Shown: positions 1 to 7,937 of the stretch, in pieces
Position numbering within the stretch: the stretch's first letter is position 1
How the letters are laid out: each line of letters starts with the position of its first letter
Origin: Actinomycetes bacterium
GTDB taxonomy: Bacteria; Actinomycetota; Acidimicrobiia; Acidimicrobiales; RAAP-2
Length of the DNA: 16,569 bases
Assembly: GCA_021826655.1 (NCBI GenBank)
Contig: JAKAZC010000018.1
Span: 1-16,569, forward strand
Direction of reading: 5' to 3'
The notes under the pieces: generated by a model
The model's input: the letters and a program-made list of their open reading frames with translations, nothing else
Told to the model about the DNA's origin: nothing
Database searches by the model: none
Program-made: the position numbers and the translations under genes

Positions 1-84
1 CTGGAGTGCGTGGTCATGGGAGCGGGGCGCTGCCTCGACTCCTTCGACGAGCTGCGCGACGTCTTCGCCGCCGCCGACCGCTGA
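1..84 (+). CDS. C-terminal end of an MreB-like actin-family protein (partial)
   Basis: Frame 1 is open from the window edge to a TGA at 82-84 and gives 27 residues, ending ...FDELRDVFAAADR. The segment LECVVMGAGRCLDSFDEL resembles the extreme C-terminus of MreB/Mbl rod-shape proteins, where a pattern like (L)xCVxxGxGxxLExxxxL closes the actin-like fold after the last nucleotide-binding loop. MreB polymerises under the membrane and guides peptidoglycan synthesis. Only the tail is visible, so no ATP-binding motif can be checked and the assignment rests on one short similarity. The next gene is convergent, with only about 34 bases between the two stops and no clear hairpin there. Another actin-fold protein (FtsA- or ParM-like) remains possible. 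Confidence 0.5.
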   Translation: MECVVMGAGRCLDSFDELRDVFAAADR

Positions 85-118
85 GCGGCGGTCCCCGGGG
101 GGTCCTCCCCTGTCCGGC

Positions 119-805
119 TCACCCGGGATCGGCCAGCAGGTCCTCGGCCACCTGGCGGACCTGCCAGTCGCGGTCCTCGAGGCAGCGGCGGAGGGCGGCG
201 GTCACCTCGGGGCCGTCGAACGCGGCCAGCGCGGTGGCGGCCCGGCGGCGGATGGCCGGCTTGTCGTCCAGCGCGGCCAGGACCGCTGGAAGCCCGGACG
301 GGTCGCCGATGGCACCCAACGCGGCCACCGCGGCCTCCCGGCAGAGCGGGTCCCGGTGCCCGCCGTCCCGTTCCGCCACGTGCGAGAGGGCCTCGATCGC
401 GCCGGCAGCGCCCTGCTCGCCGAGCGCCCACGCCGCCGCCTCGACGACGGAGCTGTCGGCGTCGGCCAACAGGTCGACGAGCGGCACCCGGGGACGGCCT
501 GCCGCCAGCTCGCAGGCCCGGCGGCGGACCTGGGGATCGGGGTCACCCGACGCCGTCCGCAGGTGGTCATCGGTGAGCGCTCCCAGGCGCTCGAGGGCGC
601 CGAGCGCGGTGGCCCGGACCGACCCGTCCGGGTCGCCGAGCGCCGTCTCCGCCGCCGTCGCATCCCCGAGGTGCCCGGCCCGCGCCACGGCCAGTCGGCG
701 GTCGACCCCCGCAGCGCCGAGTTCCGTGGCAGGCTGGCCGGCGGCCCGGTGCGACCGGCGCCCCACGCCCGATCGGCTGCCGTCCGGTGCGCGCTTCGGG
801 TCCAC
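119..805 (-). CDS. HEAT-repeat protein
   Basis: This gene encodes 228 residues if it begins at the GTG at 805. From about residue 33 to the end the protein consists of roughly six HEAT/PBS-lyase-type helical repeats of about 30 residues, with repeated cores such as DPDGSVRATALGAL, DPDPQVRRRACELA and EDRDWQVRQVAEDLL. Such alpha-solenoids are protein-interaction scaffolds; no catalytic residues are visible. There is no signal peptide or membrane segment, so it is probably cytoplasmic. The start is uncertain: the first ~30 residues are basic and low in repeat character, and the GTG at 805 leaves only 9 bases before the divergent protease gene. In-frame GTG codons at 766 or 688 would leave more room for promoters. 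Specific function and partner are unknown. Confidence 0.75.
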   Translation of the reverse strand: MDPKRAPDGSRSGVGRRSHRAAGQPATELGAAGVDRRLAVARAGHLGDATAAETALGDPDGSVRATALGALERLGALTDDHLRTASGDPDPQVRRRACELAAGRPRVPLVDLLADADSSVVEAAAWALGEQGAAGAIEALSHVAERDGGHRDPLCREAAVAALGAIGDPSGLPAVLAALDDKPAIRRRAATALAAFDGPEVTAALRRCLEDRDWQVRQVAEDLLADPG

Positions 806-814
806 GCCACCACT

Positions 815-2092
815 ATGACCGACGACGTATCCACCCCCCAGCCCGAGCGCCCGGACAGGTCCCCACCGGACGTGCCCGCACCGGTCGAGGCTTCCGGTGC
901 CATGCCTTCCGGTGGAGGCGAACCTTCGGATGGCGCCCTACGATCCGGCGACGCCAAGCCTTCCGGTGGCGCCGACGCTGTGGATGGCGCCGAATCCCCC
1001 GGTAGTGCCCAGACCCGGCGCCGGCGGCGGGTCAGCCCCGTCACCGTGGTGCTCGTCGTGGTGCTGGTCGGGCTCATCGTGGCGTCGCGCATCAACCTGA
1101 ACGACTACGCCATCCAGCCGGGAACGGCCCAGCCTGTCCAGCCCTTCATCACCGTGCCGGCCGACAAGGCCCACCCGGTGGCGCAGCCGGTGCTCCTGAC
1201 CGACGTCAACGTGACCAGGGTGACCGCGCTGTCGTACCTGTACTTCCGCCTGCAGGGCGACACCCAGATCCAGCCCATCGTCAACGTGATCGGTGGCACC
1301 CCGCCGTCGGAGTTCGACGCCCAGGGCACGGTCGAGATGGACCAGGCCGAGGCGGCCGCCCTGACGGCGGGCCTCCGCCGCCTGGGGTACACGGTGACCA
1401 CCCGGGCGGTCGGCGCGGTGGTGTTCACGGTGTGGCCGGGCACGCCGGCGTGGGGGAAGCTCTCCGTCGGTGACGTCATCACCGCGGTCGACGGCACCCC
1501 GACGCTCAGCGCGAACGCGGTCACGACCGTCCTGCACCGGTACCACTCGGGCCAGACGGTCACCCTGTCGGTGGAGCGGGGCGGGAAGGGCAAGCCGGTG
1601 CCCGTGGTGGTCACCCTCCACTCGAGCGTGGTCGACCTCGGTCCCGGCCCGTCGGGCAAGCCGGTGCTCGTCACCGTCGACCTGGGAATCCAGCCGGAGG
1701 ACCAGGTGACCCACACCTACCCGTTCCCGGCGTCGATCGACGTGACCGGCATCGGCGGGCCGTCCGCCGGGCTCGCCATGACCCTCGGGGTGATCGACGC
1801 GCTCTCGGGTGGCGATCTCACCGGCCGCACCCGGGTGGCCGCCACCGGCACCATGGACGACCAGGGGAATGTGGGCGACGTGGGTGGGGTGCCCCAGAAG
1901 ACGGTGGCGGTGGAGCGTGCCGGGGCGAAGATCTTCCTGGTGCCGCCCCAGGAGTACAAGGCGGCGGAGTCCAAGGCGTCGGGTGGTCTGAAGGTCTACG
2001 CCGTCTCCACCCTCGACCAGGCGCTGGCCGTGATCGCCGCCCACGGCGGACACGTCCCCCCAGTGGCGAGCCCGCACACGGCCGCCGCGTGA
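815..2092 (+). CDS. YlbL-like membrane-anchored PDZ / Lon-type serine protease
   Basis: The product is 425 residues from the ATG at 815; the frame is open further upstream but that part is antisense to the HEAT gene. Order of parts: a Pro/Gly/Ser-rich cytoplasmic tail (1-67) built partly from repeated CTTCCGGTG units, a basic stretch RRRRR, one transmembrane helix (about 74-91), an extracytoplasmic region, a PDZ domain (about 192-270, with GDVITAVDG), and a Lon (S16-type) protease domain. The catalytic dyad is visible: Ser317 in IGGPSAGLAMTLG and Lys362 in GGVPQKTVAVERAG, 45 residues apart as in Lon. Lon's ATPase domain is absent, as expected for the YlbL/SdrC-like family. It likely cleaves or processes an extracytoplasmic protein. 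Mycobacteria carry a PDZ/YlbL gene (Rv3194c) next to a UPF0182 gene (Rv3193c); here the same pair is separated by one gene. Confidence 0.93.
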   Translation: MTDDVSTPQPERPDRSPPDVPAPVEASGAMPSGGGEPSDGALRSGDAKPSGGADAVDGAESPGSAQTRRRRRVSPVTVVLVVVLVGLIVASRINLNDYAIQPGTAQPVQPFITVPADKAHPVAQPVLLTDVNVTRVTALSYLYFRLQGDTQIQPIVNVIGGTPPSEFDAQGTVEMDQAEAAALTAGLRRLGYTVTTRAVGAVVFTVWPGTPAWGKLSVGDVITAVDGTPTLSANAVTTVLHRYHSGQTVTLSVERGGKGKPVPVVVTLHSSVVDLGPGPSGKPVLVTVDLGIQPEDQVTHTYPFPASIDVTGIGGPSAGLAMTLGVIDALSGGDLTGRTRVAATGTMDDQGNVGDVGGVPQKTVAVERAGAKIFLVPPQEYKAAESKASGGLKVYAVSTLDQALAVIAAHGGHVPPVASPHTAAA

Positions 2093-2138
2093 CCGTCCGC
2101 CCGCCGTTGGCATGACCGTCGGAGCAGCTCGCCCGTCG

Positions 2139-2144
2139 TAGGCT
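2139..2144 (+). promoter_or_regulatory. TAGGCT -10-like box of the DivIVA-like gene, leaderless type
   Basis: TAGGCT lies 6 bases upstream of the ATG at 2151, and no Shine-Dalgarno sequence fits in between. A -10 box at this distance would place the transcription start at or beside the ATG, giving a leaderless mRNA, which is common in actinobacteria. The same box stands 8 bases before the UPF0182 GTG and 6 bases before the GTG of the DUF4143 gene. No convincing -35 box is visible. Confidence 0.55.
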
Positions 2145-2150
2145 GCCACC

Positions 2151-4289
2151 ATGTCGGAAGAGCGCCGGATGTCCATCTCGTCGTCGTCCCGCCTCTCGCC
2201 GGACGAGGTGGCCCGCCACACGTTCGCGACGGTCCGGCGGGGCTTCGATCCCGCCGAGGTGCGGGAGTTCCTCGATTCGGTGGCGACCGAGCTCCGGTCG
2301 TGGGCCGAGCGCGAAGGGGAACTGCGCAAGGAGCTGGCCGATGCGCAGCACCTGGCGGCCAACCCGGTGCTCGACGAGGCCACCTTGACGAGCGCCCTCG
2401 GCACCGAGACGGCACGGGTCCTGCGGAGCGCCCACGAGGCCGCCCACGACATGGTCACCAAGGCCGAGTCCGAGGCCGAACGCATGCTCGACCGTGCCCG
2501 AAGCGAGATCGACGAGGCCGAGACGAAGGCGGAGGCGGCGCTGGCCGAGCGCACCTCCCAGGCGGAAGCGGCGGTCGCCGAGCTGCGCCGCCGCGTCCAG
2601 GAGGAGTCCGCCGTGGTCCTCGAGGCGGCCCGGACGGAGGCGGAGGCGATGGTCGCCCAGGCCAGGACCGAGTGCCGGGAGATGGTCGACGAGGCCCAGG
2701 CGCTCCGGTCGAGGGTCCTCGCCGACCTGTCGCGCCGCCGGAAGATCCTCCACGCCCAGATCGAGCAGCTTCGGGCCGGACGGGAGCGGCTGGTGGAGAC
2801 GATCCGGGGCGTGCGCCGCTCGGTCGACACCATCGCCGAGGACCTGTTCCGGGCCGAGGACCAGGCACGCCTCGCGGCCGAGTCGGCCGGGAGGGATGCG
2901 TTGGCCCGACCGGACGAGGGGACGCCCGAGGAGCAGGCAGCGTCGCTGCTGGCCGAGGAGGCGGCTGCTGTCGAACACGAGGCAGCGGGCGCCGGCGAGG
3001 GTGACGGCGCCGGTGGATGGGGTGCCGGGAGCGACGTGGCCGCGGAGGTGGTTCCCGGCACCGAGCCCGAGGTGGCCGGGGTCGCGTTCGATGAGCCGAC
3101 CGCCGCCGTCGAGGTGGTCGATGGTGACGTCGCCACTGGCGCTGGCGACGCTGTCGGTGCGGGTGGGTCGGAACCTGCAGGCACGGGTGCAGGCCTCGAG
3201 GACGGGCGCGACGAACGCGACGCTGAAGGATCGCCGCCGGCTGGGGACGCACCGGTGGAGGAGCCGGTGTCCGACGAGGGCGAGCCCGGACCGGACGGCG
3301 GGGGCGACGATGGTGGGGCCGGCCGGCTGGGTGCTGCCGAGGAGGCGTTCGCCAAGCTGCGGGCCGCCAGCGCGTCGGTGGACGTCGGTGCGTCGGCGGG
3401 CGAGCCTGCAGGCGATGGTCCGGGCGGGCCGGCCGCCGGCGACGGGACCGGTGACGAGGCCGGCCAATCTGACGAAGCCGGCGACGAGACCGGCCACGCC
3501 GACGAGGTGGACCGTGACGACGAGACCGGCCAAGCCGACGAGGTGGACCGTGAGGACGAGGCCGGCGGCGAGGATGAGGCCGGTGGCGAGGATGAGGACG
3601 GTGGCGAGGACGAGGCCGGTGGCGAGGCCGGCGAAGCGGACGCGGTGACCGTCCGGCGTGACGAGTTGGTGTCGCCGGTGGTGGTGGCACTCGCCCGGCG
3701 GGTCAAGCGCGTCCTGCAGGACGATCAGAACGACATCCTCGACCGGCTGCGGTCGCACGCCGGGGTGTGGTCCGAGGACGTGCTCGCCGACGAAGTGGAG
3801 CAGCGTGACGCGCTGGTGACGGCGACCCTGCCGCACCTGGAGCAGGCCGCATTGGCCGGGCGGGCCTTCCTCGACCCGTCGGCCACGGGCAACCCGGACA
3901 CCGACACGCTGCTGGCCATCGGCAGCGAGCTGGCCGACTCCCTCCTGGTGCCCCTCCGGCGGCGTCTGGCCGGTGCCGACGGCCTCGCCGACGCCGACGA
4001 ATCCGTGGTGGTCGAGCACGTGGGCGCCGCCTTCCGGGAGTGGCGGGGTGAGCGGATCGAACGGTTGGTCACCGACCAGGTGATCGCCGCCTTCTCGGCC
4101 GGGACCCTGGCCAGTGCCCGGGGGCCGGTCGTGTGGCACGCGGTCTCGGCCGACGGGAGCCCCTGCCCCGACTGCGAGGACAACGCGCTGGCGGGCGCGC
4201 TGGGAGCGGGCGAGGAGTTCCCGACAGGGCACCTGATGCCGCCCGCCCATCCCGGGTGCCGGTGCCTCATCGCCGCCGACGTCCCCTAG
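2151..4289 (+). CDS. DivIVA-like coiled-coil protein with acidic linker and Cys/His (phage-head-like) C-terminus
   Basis: This is a 712-residue protein with four parts. Residues 13-48 match a DivIVA N-terminal domain (F..VRRGFDPAEVREFLDSV), which in the family binds curved membrane and marks poles or septa. Residues 44-240 are a long Ala/Glu/Arg-rich coiled coil. Residues 250-500 are a very acidic Gly/Ala-rich linker with 12- and 6-residue tandem repeats. Residues 500-712 form a predicted helical domain ending in CPDC (672-675), H694 and HPGCRC (700-705). That ending resembles the C-terminus of phage Mu gpF / SPP1 gp7 head-morphogenesis proteins, and the Cys/His set suggests a metal site (inference). 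It is far longer than typical DivIVA. ATG 2151 is supported by the TAGGCT box. It sits 58 bases after the protease gene and 11 bases before UPF0182. Confidence 0.85.
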   Translation: MSEERRMSISSSSRLSPDEVARHTFATVRRGFDPAEVREFLDSVATELRSWAEREGELRKELADAQHLAANPVLDEATLTSALGTETARVLRSAHEAAHDMVTKAESEAERMLDRARSEIDEAETKAEAALAERTSQAEAAVAELRRRVQEESAVVLEAARTEAEAMVAQARTECREMVDEAQALRSRVLADLSRRRKILHAQIEQLRAGRERLVETIRGVRRSVDTIAEDLFRAEDQARLAAESAGRDALARPDEGTPEEQAASLLAEEAAAVEHEAAGAGEGDGAGGWGAGSDVAAEVVPGTEPEVAGVAFDEPTAAVEVVDGDVATGAGDAVGAGGSEPAGTGAGLEDGRDERDAEGSPPAGDAPVEEPVSDEGEPGPDGGGDDGGAGRLGAAEEAFAKLRAASASVDVGASAGEPAGDGPGGPAAGDGTGDEAGQSDEAGDETGHADEVDRDDETGQADEVDREDEAGGEDEAGGEDEDGGEDEAGGEAGEADAVTVRRDELVSPVVVALARRVKRVLQDDQNDILDRLRSHAGVWSEDVLADEVEQRDALVTATLPHLEQAALAGRAFLDPSATGNPDTDTLLAIGSELADSLLVPLRRRLAGADGLADADESVVVEHVGAAFREWRGERIERLVTDQVIAAFSAGTLASARGPVVWHAVSADGSPCPDCEDNALAGALGAGEEFPTGHLMPPAHPGCRCLIAADVP
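3483..3623 (+). repeat. In-frame tandem repeats in the acidic linker
   Basis: Two 36-bp copies (3483-3518 and 3519-3554) encode DETGHADEVDRD and DETGQADEVDRE, differing at three positions. After a 15-bp piece (3555-3569) come three 18-bp copies (3570-3587, 3588-3605, 3606-3623) encoding EDEAGG, EDEDGG and EDEAGG. All units keep the reading frame, so copy number can change length without breaking the protein. Such arrays expand and contract by slippage and are prone to assembly collapse. Confidence 0.85.
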
Positions 4290-4292
4290 GCT
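4287..4292 (+). promoter_or_regulatory. TAGGCT -10-like box before the UPF0182 gene
   Basis: TAGGCT starts inside the stop codon of the upstream gene (TAG at 4287-4289) and ends 8 bases before the GTG at 4301. The bases between are GACCCCCC, which is not a ribosome binding site. It may give the gene its own leaderless transcript in addition to readthrough from the upstream genes. Part of the box is forced by the stop codon, so it is weaker evidence than the other two copies. Confidence 0.4.
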
Positions 4293-4300
4293 GACCCCCC

Positions 4301-7261
4301 GTGCGCACACCCGACCAGACCGTTCCCCGCCCGCGCCTGACGCGCCGGAGGCGCGTGGTCCTGCTGGTCCTCCTCGTCCTCGTGGTGGCCCTCCTGTCGC
4401 TGCGCACGTTCGCCGTCGCCTTCACCGACTACCTCTGGTTCGGCTCCGTCCACCTGCACTCGGTGTGGACCAGCCTCCTCGAGATCAAGGTCGGCCTGTT
4501 CGTGGCCTTCGCCGCCGTCTTCGGCGTGCTCCTCTTCGTGAACATGATCGTCGCCGAGCGCCTGGCCCCCCGCGGCCCCGTGCGCGACACCGAGGACGAG
4601 TTCGTCCGGCGTTACCAGCAGCTGACCGCGCCGTTCACCCGGTGGATCCGGCTTGCCGTGGTGGTGTTCCTCTCGATCGTCCTCGGCTCGCAGGCCATCG
4701 GGCAGTGGCAGCACTGGATCCTGTTCCGCAACGCCGTGCCCTTCGGTGTGAAGGACCCGATGTGGCACAAGGACATCGGCTACTACGTCTTCACCCTGCC
4801 GTTCCAGAACTTCCTCGTGCACTGGGCCCTGGCGGCGGTGCTGGTGATCCTGCTGCTCACCGTCGTCACCCACTACCTGAACGGTGGCATCCGCACCCAG
4901 GGGCCGCGGCCGCGGGTGCGGCCGGCCGTGAAGGCCCACATCTCGATCCTCCTCGGCGTGGTCGCCCTGATCAAGGCGATCGGATACGTGCTGCAGCGGT
5001 ACTCGTTGGTCAACGCCACGGACGGGTACGTGAACGGTGCCGGCTACACCGACGTGCACGCCCGGCTCCCGGCGCTCGACCTCTTGATCCTGGTGTCGTT
5101 GGCCGCCCTCGTGCTGCTGGCGGTCAACGTCCGCCGACAGGGGTGGGCCCTGCCCGCGCTGGGCGTCGGGCTGTGGTTCCTCGTGGCGCTCACCGCCGGC
5201 ACCATCTATCCGGCCGCCGTCCAGGCGTTCAAGGTCAACCCGGCCCAGAACAACCTTGAGCAGCCCTATATCGCACGCAACATCGCGGCCACCCGGGCCG
5301 CCTACGGCCTGAACTCGGTGGCCCAGACGTCGTACCCGGCGGTGTCGACGCTCACGGCCAGTTCGCTGAACCTGAACTCCGACACGCTCGGCAACGTGCG
5401 CATCTGGGACCCGCTCCAGACCCAGCCCGCCTACGACAAGTTGCAGGACATCCGCTCCTACTACCAGTTCAACTCGCTCTCGATCGACCGCTACAACATC
5501 AACAACGCGGAGACCCCGGTGGTGGTGGGGGTGCGGGAGATCAACCCCACGGACATCCCCTCGCCGTCGTGGGTGAACGTCCACCTGCAGTACACCCACG
5601 GCTACGGCATGATCATCTCGCCCGCCAACCAGCAGAGCTCGACGGGCCAGCCGGTCTTCGCGCTGCGTGACGTGCCGCCGGTGTCGACGGGTGGCCTGCC
5701 CCAGATCACCCAGCCGGACGTCTACTACGGGCTGAACGAGCCCAACTACGTGGTGGCCAACTCGAAGACGCCGGAGATCGACTACCAGCTCCCCTCGGGC
5801 GCCAACGTGGAGACGCACTACACGGGCTCGGGCGGGGTCCAGCTGACGTCGTGGTTCGACCAGGCGATGTTCGCTCTCCGCTTCAACGACTTGAACCTGT
5901 TGATCTCCAACCAGATCACCTCCGACTCGAGGGTGCTCTTCGACCGGTCCATCCAGACGGAGATCCACAAGGCGGCGCCGTTCCTCAGCCTGGATGCCGA
6001 CCCCTACCCGGCACTCGTCGGCGGGCAGATCGTCTGGATCCAGGACGCGTACACCACCAGCGACAGCTACCCCTACGCCCAGCAGGCCGACACCTCGGCC
6101 CTCACCCCGGGAAGCGACCTGTTCTCCAAGAACTTCAACTACATCCGGAACTCGGTGAAGATCGTGGTGAGCGCGTACACGGGGCAGATGAGCTTCTACG
6201 TGATGGACCCGAAGGACCCCATCATCCGGACCTACGAGCGGGCGTTCCCGGGGATGTTCAAGCCGGCGTCGGCCATGCCAGCAGACCTGAAGGCCCACCT
6301 GCGGTACCCGGAGGACGTCTTCTCCGTGCAGGCCGCGATGTACGGCCGCTACCACATCACGAACCCGTCTGCCTTCTACTCGGCCGGTGACGCCTGGAGC
6401 ATCTCGCCGGCACCGGGAACGGGCAACCCGAACCAGGCGCTGGCGACCACCGAGACGACCAACGCCCAGGGGCAGCTCGTCGCGACGAACACGCTTGCCC
6501 GCATGGCGCCCATCTACCAGGTGATGCGGGTGCCGGGGCAGAAGAACGAGTCCTTCAACCTGCTCGACGCGTTCGTGCCCGTGTCGCAGGGGAGCCAGAT
6601 CCAGACACTGTCCGCCTTCATGATCGCCGGGTCGGACCCGTCGCACTACGGGCAGCTCCAGGTCTTCGTCACGCCGCGGGGGCAGCCGGTGAGCGGTCCG
6701 GCACTGGTGTCCGCCCAGATCGACGCGACGTCGGCCGTGTCCACCGAGATCAGTTACCTGAACCAGAACGGGTCGACGGTCCTGCTGGGGCAGGTGATGA
6801 TGGTCCCCATCGCCGACTCGCTGCTCTACGTGCAACCCCTCTACGTGCAGTCGGCTCGGAACAACTTCCCGACCCTCCAGGATGTGATCGCCGTCTACGG
6901 CAAACAGGCGCAACTCGGCGCCACCCTGGGCGACGCTCTCACCAAGGTGTTCTCCGCGCCGGTGGTGCCGGGGTCGACGCCGGGATCGGCCGGGACCGTG
7001 TCGCCGCAGGTCCGGGCCCTGCTCGACCAGGCACAGGCCGCGTACCAACAGGCCCAGGTCGACCTGAAGGCCGGGAACCTGGGCCAGTACCAGACGGACA
7101 TCAGCCAGATGGAGAGCCTGATCGAGCAGGTCCAGGTGCTCACCGGGAAGACGACGTCGCCCACGACGTCGCCGACCTCGTCCACGACGACCACCACGGC
7201 GCCGTCCTCGTCCACCACGACCACGACGTCGCCGTCCACTACGACCACCACGGTCAAGTAG
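4301..7261 (+). CDS. UPF0182 family membrane protein with Thr-rich tail
   Basis: This is a 986-residue protein starting at GTG 4301. Seven hydrophobic helices can be placed at about 19-39, 63-83, 116-134, 168-190, 211-232, 258-276 and 283-304. They are followed by a large extracytoplasmic domain (about 305-900) with family-typical stretches such as NNLEQPYIARNIAATRAAYG, NVRIWDP and YGRYHITNP. The length and layout match the actinobacterial UPF0182 family, whose molecular function is unknown. A short Gln-rich helical segment (about 905-945, ALLDQAQAAYQQAQVDLKAG) leads to a 40-residue Thr/Ser/Pro tail, encoded by a run of ACG/ACC/TCG codons at about 7150-7258. That tail looks like a flexible, perhaps glycosylated, cell-wall spacer (inference). 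The gene follows the DivIVA-like gene by 11 bases, and with the PDZ-Lon protease upstream suggests a shared envelope role. Confidence 0.93.
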   Translation: MRTPDQTVPRPRLTRRRRVVLLVLLVLVVALLSLRTFAVAFTDYLWFGSVHLHSVWTSLLEIKVGLFVAFAAVFGVLLFVNMIVAERLAPRGPVRDTEDEFVRRYQQLTAPFTRWIRLAVVVFLSIVLGSQAIGQWQHWILFRNAVPFGVKDPMWHKDIGYYVFTLPFQNFLVHWALAAVLVILLLTVVTHYLNGGIRTQGPRPRVRPAVKAHISILLGVVALIKAIGYVLQRYSLVNATDGYVNGAGYTDVHARLPALDLLILVSLAALVLLAVNVRRQGWALPALGVGLWFLVALTAGTIYPAAVQAFKVNPAQNNLEQPYIARNIAATRAAYGLNSVAQTSYPAVSTLTASSLNLNSDTLGNVRIWDPLQTQPAYDKLQDIRSYYQFNSLSIDRYNINNAETPVVVGVREINPTDIPSPSWVNVHLQYTHGYGMIISPANQQSSTGQPVFALRDVPPVSTGGLPQITQPDVYYGLNEPNYVVANSKTPEIDYQLPSGANVETHYTGSGGVQLTSWFDQAMFALRFNDLNLLISNQITSDSRVLFDRSIQTEIHKAAPFLSLDADPYPALVGGQIVWIQDAYTTSDSYPYAQQADTSALTPGSDLFSKNFNYIRNSVKIVVSAYTGQMSFYVMDPKDPIIRTYERAFPGMFKPASAMPADLKAHLRYPEDVFSVQAAMYGRYHITNPSAFYSAGDAWSISPAPGTGNPNQALATTETTNAQGQLVATNTLARMAPIYQVMRVPGQKNESFNLLDAFVPVSQGSQIQTLSAFMIAGSDPSHYGQLQVFVTPRGQPVSGPALVSAQIDATSAVSTEISYLNQNGSTVLLGQVMMVPIADSLLYVQPLYVQSARNNFPTLQDVIAVYGKQAQLGATLGDALTKVFSAPVVPGSTPGSAGTVSPQVRALLDQAQAAYQQAQVDLKAGNLGQYQTDISQMESLIEQVQVLTGKTTSPTTSPTSSTTTTTAPSSSTTTTTSPSTTTTTVK

Positions 7262-7326
7262 GTGCCGAGCAGACGCGGCCGGGAGCGTGCGGGAGCACCG
7301 ATCGACACCGGCCGGCACGGGCGCCG

Positions 7327-7356
7327 TTCGACGGGGGCCGAGGTTCCGGGTAGGAT
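7327..7356 (+). promoter_or_regulatory. Probable promoter of the tRNA-fMet gene
   Basis: TAGGAT at 7351-7356 is a good actinobacterial -10 box and ends 11 bases before the first tRNA base. TTCGAC at 7327-7332 is a weak -35 candidate with an 18-bp spacer. The predicted start of transcription falls a few bases before the mature 5' end, which is usual for tRNA genes. The rest of the gap between the UPF0182 stop (7261) and this site holds nothing else I can support. Confidence 0.55.
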
Positions 7357-7367
7357 GACGGTCACGC

Positions 7368-7444
<77 letters not shown>

Positions 7445-7459
7445 TCGAAAGCGCAGTTC

Positions 7460-7490
7460 AGGCCCGGTCAGAAGGACCGGGCCTTCTGCT
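7460..7490 (+). terminator. Rho-independent-type terminator after tRNA-fMet
   Basis: GGCCCGGTC (7461-7469), loop AGAAG, GACCGGGCC (7475-7483) forms a perfect 9-bp GC-rich stem, extended to 10 bp by A7460-T7484. It is followed by a modest T-rich run (TTCTGCTT). It lies 15 bases after the tRNA CCA. Read on the other strand it falls at the end of the small ORF 7468-7770, so it may also act there, although its 3' side would be inside that ORF. Confidence 0.8.
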
Positions 7491-7770
7491 TGGCGGGCCC
7501 GACTTCTGACGGATCTTCTAGGGGGTGCGTGGTGCCCGTCCGCCAGATGGTGGTCCGGCCTGATGGATCGGGACCCGTTGGTGGTTGGACGAGGTGCAGC
7601 ACCGAGCCATCGTCAAGCGTGATGTCGATGGCCAGGCGATTCGAGTTGTCGACTGTGACGTCGGTGATGGTGCGGCCGACAGCGGACTCGATCGACTCGC
7701 TCAGTTCAACCGTCCGAAACGAGTCGAAGCGGGCAATCGTGAACCACCCTGCGCTCCTTGGAGGCTCCAC
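7468..7770 (-). CDS. Small hypothetical protein
   Basis: The ORF gives 100 residues from a GTG at 7770. I do not recognise the family. The middle reads VGRTITDVTVDNSNRLAIDITLDDGSVLHLV, an alternating hydrophobic/polar pattern ending in LDDGSxLxL that is typical of a small beta-sheet protein, so the frame looks like real or once-real coding sequence. The C-terminal third is Pro/Thr/Gly-rich and its last codons run into the terminator hairpin of the tRNA, which is odd for a functional gene. No Shine-Dalgarno or TAGGCT box precedes the start. No transmembrane segment or signal peptide is seen. It could be a decayed gene inside the accessory segment. The gap to the next gene (7771-7937) holds nothing I can identify. 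Confidence 0.45.
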   Translation of the reverse strand: MEPPRSAGWFTIARFDSFRTVELSESIESAVGRTITDVTVDNSNRLAIDITLDDGSVLHLVQPPTGPDPSGRTTIWRTGTTHPLEDPSEVGPAKQKARSF

Positions 7771-7937
7771 GCCTTGGAATGGAGGATCGGGTCATGCCAA
7801 CCGAGAAGATCCCGCGGAAGCCGCCGACGAGGCGGTTGGTTGGCAAGCGATGACCGTGTGAAGGTTCGCGGAGAGCTTGTGGACGCACGCCTCGAGCTGG
7901 GCAGTGACCGAAGCATGAGCGAGGGGGAGTGTCCCGC

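Noticed and set aside
4164..4286. A prophage, suggested by the HPGCRC motif
   Set aside because: No portal, terminase, capsid or tail gene is nearby. The motif is in frame with a DivIVA-like protein whose neighbours are chromosomal.
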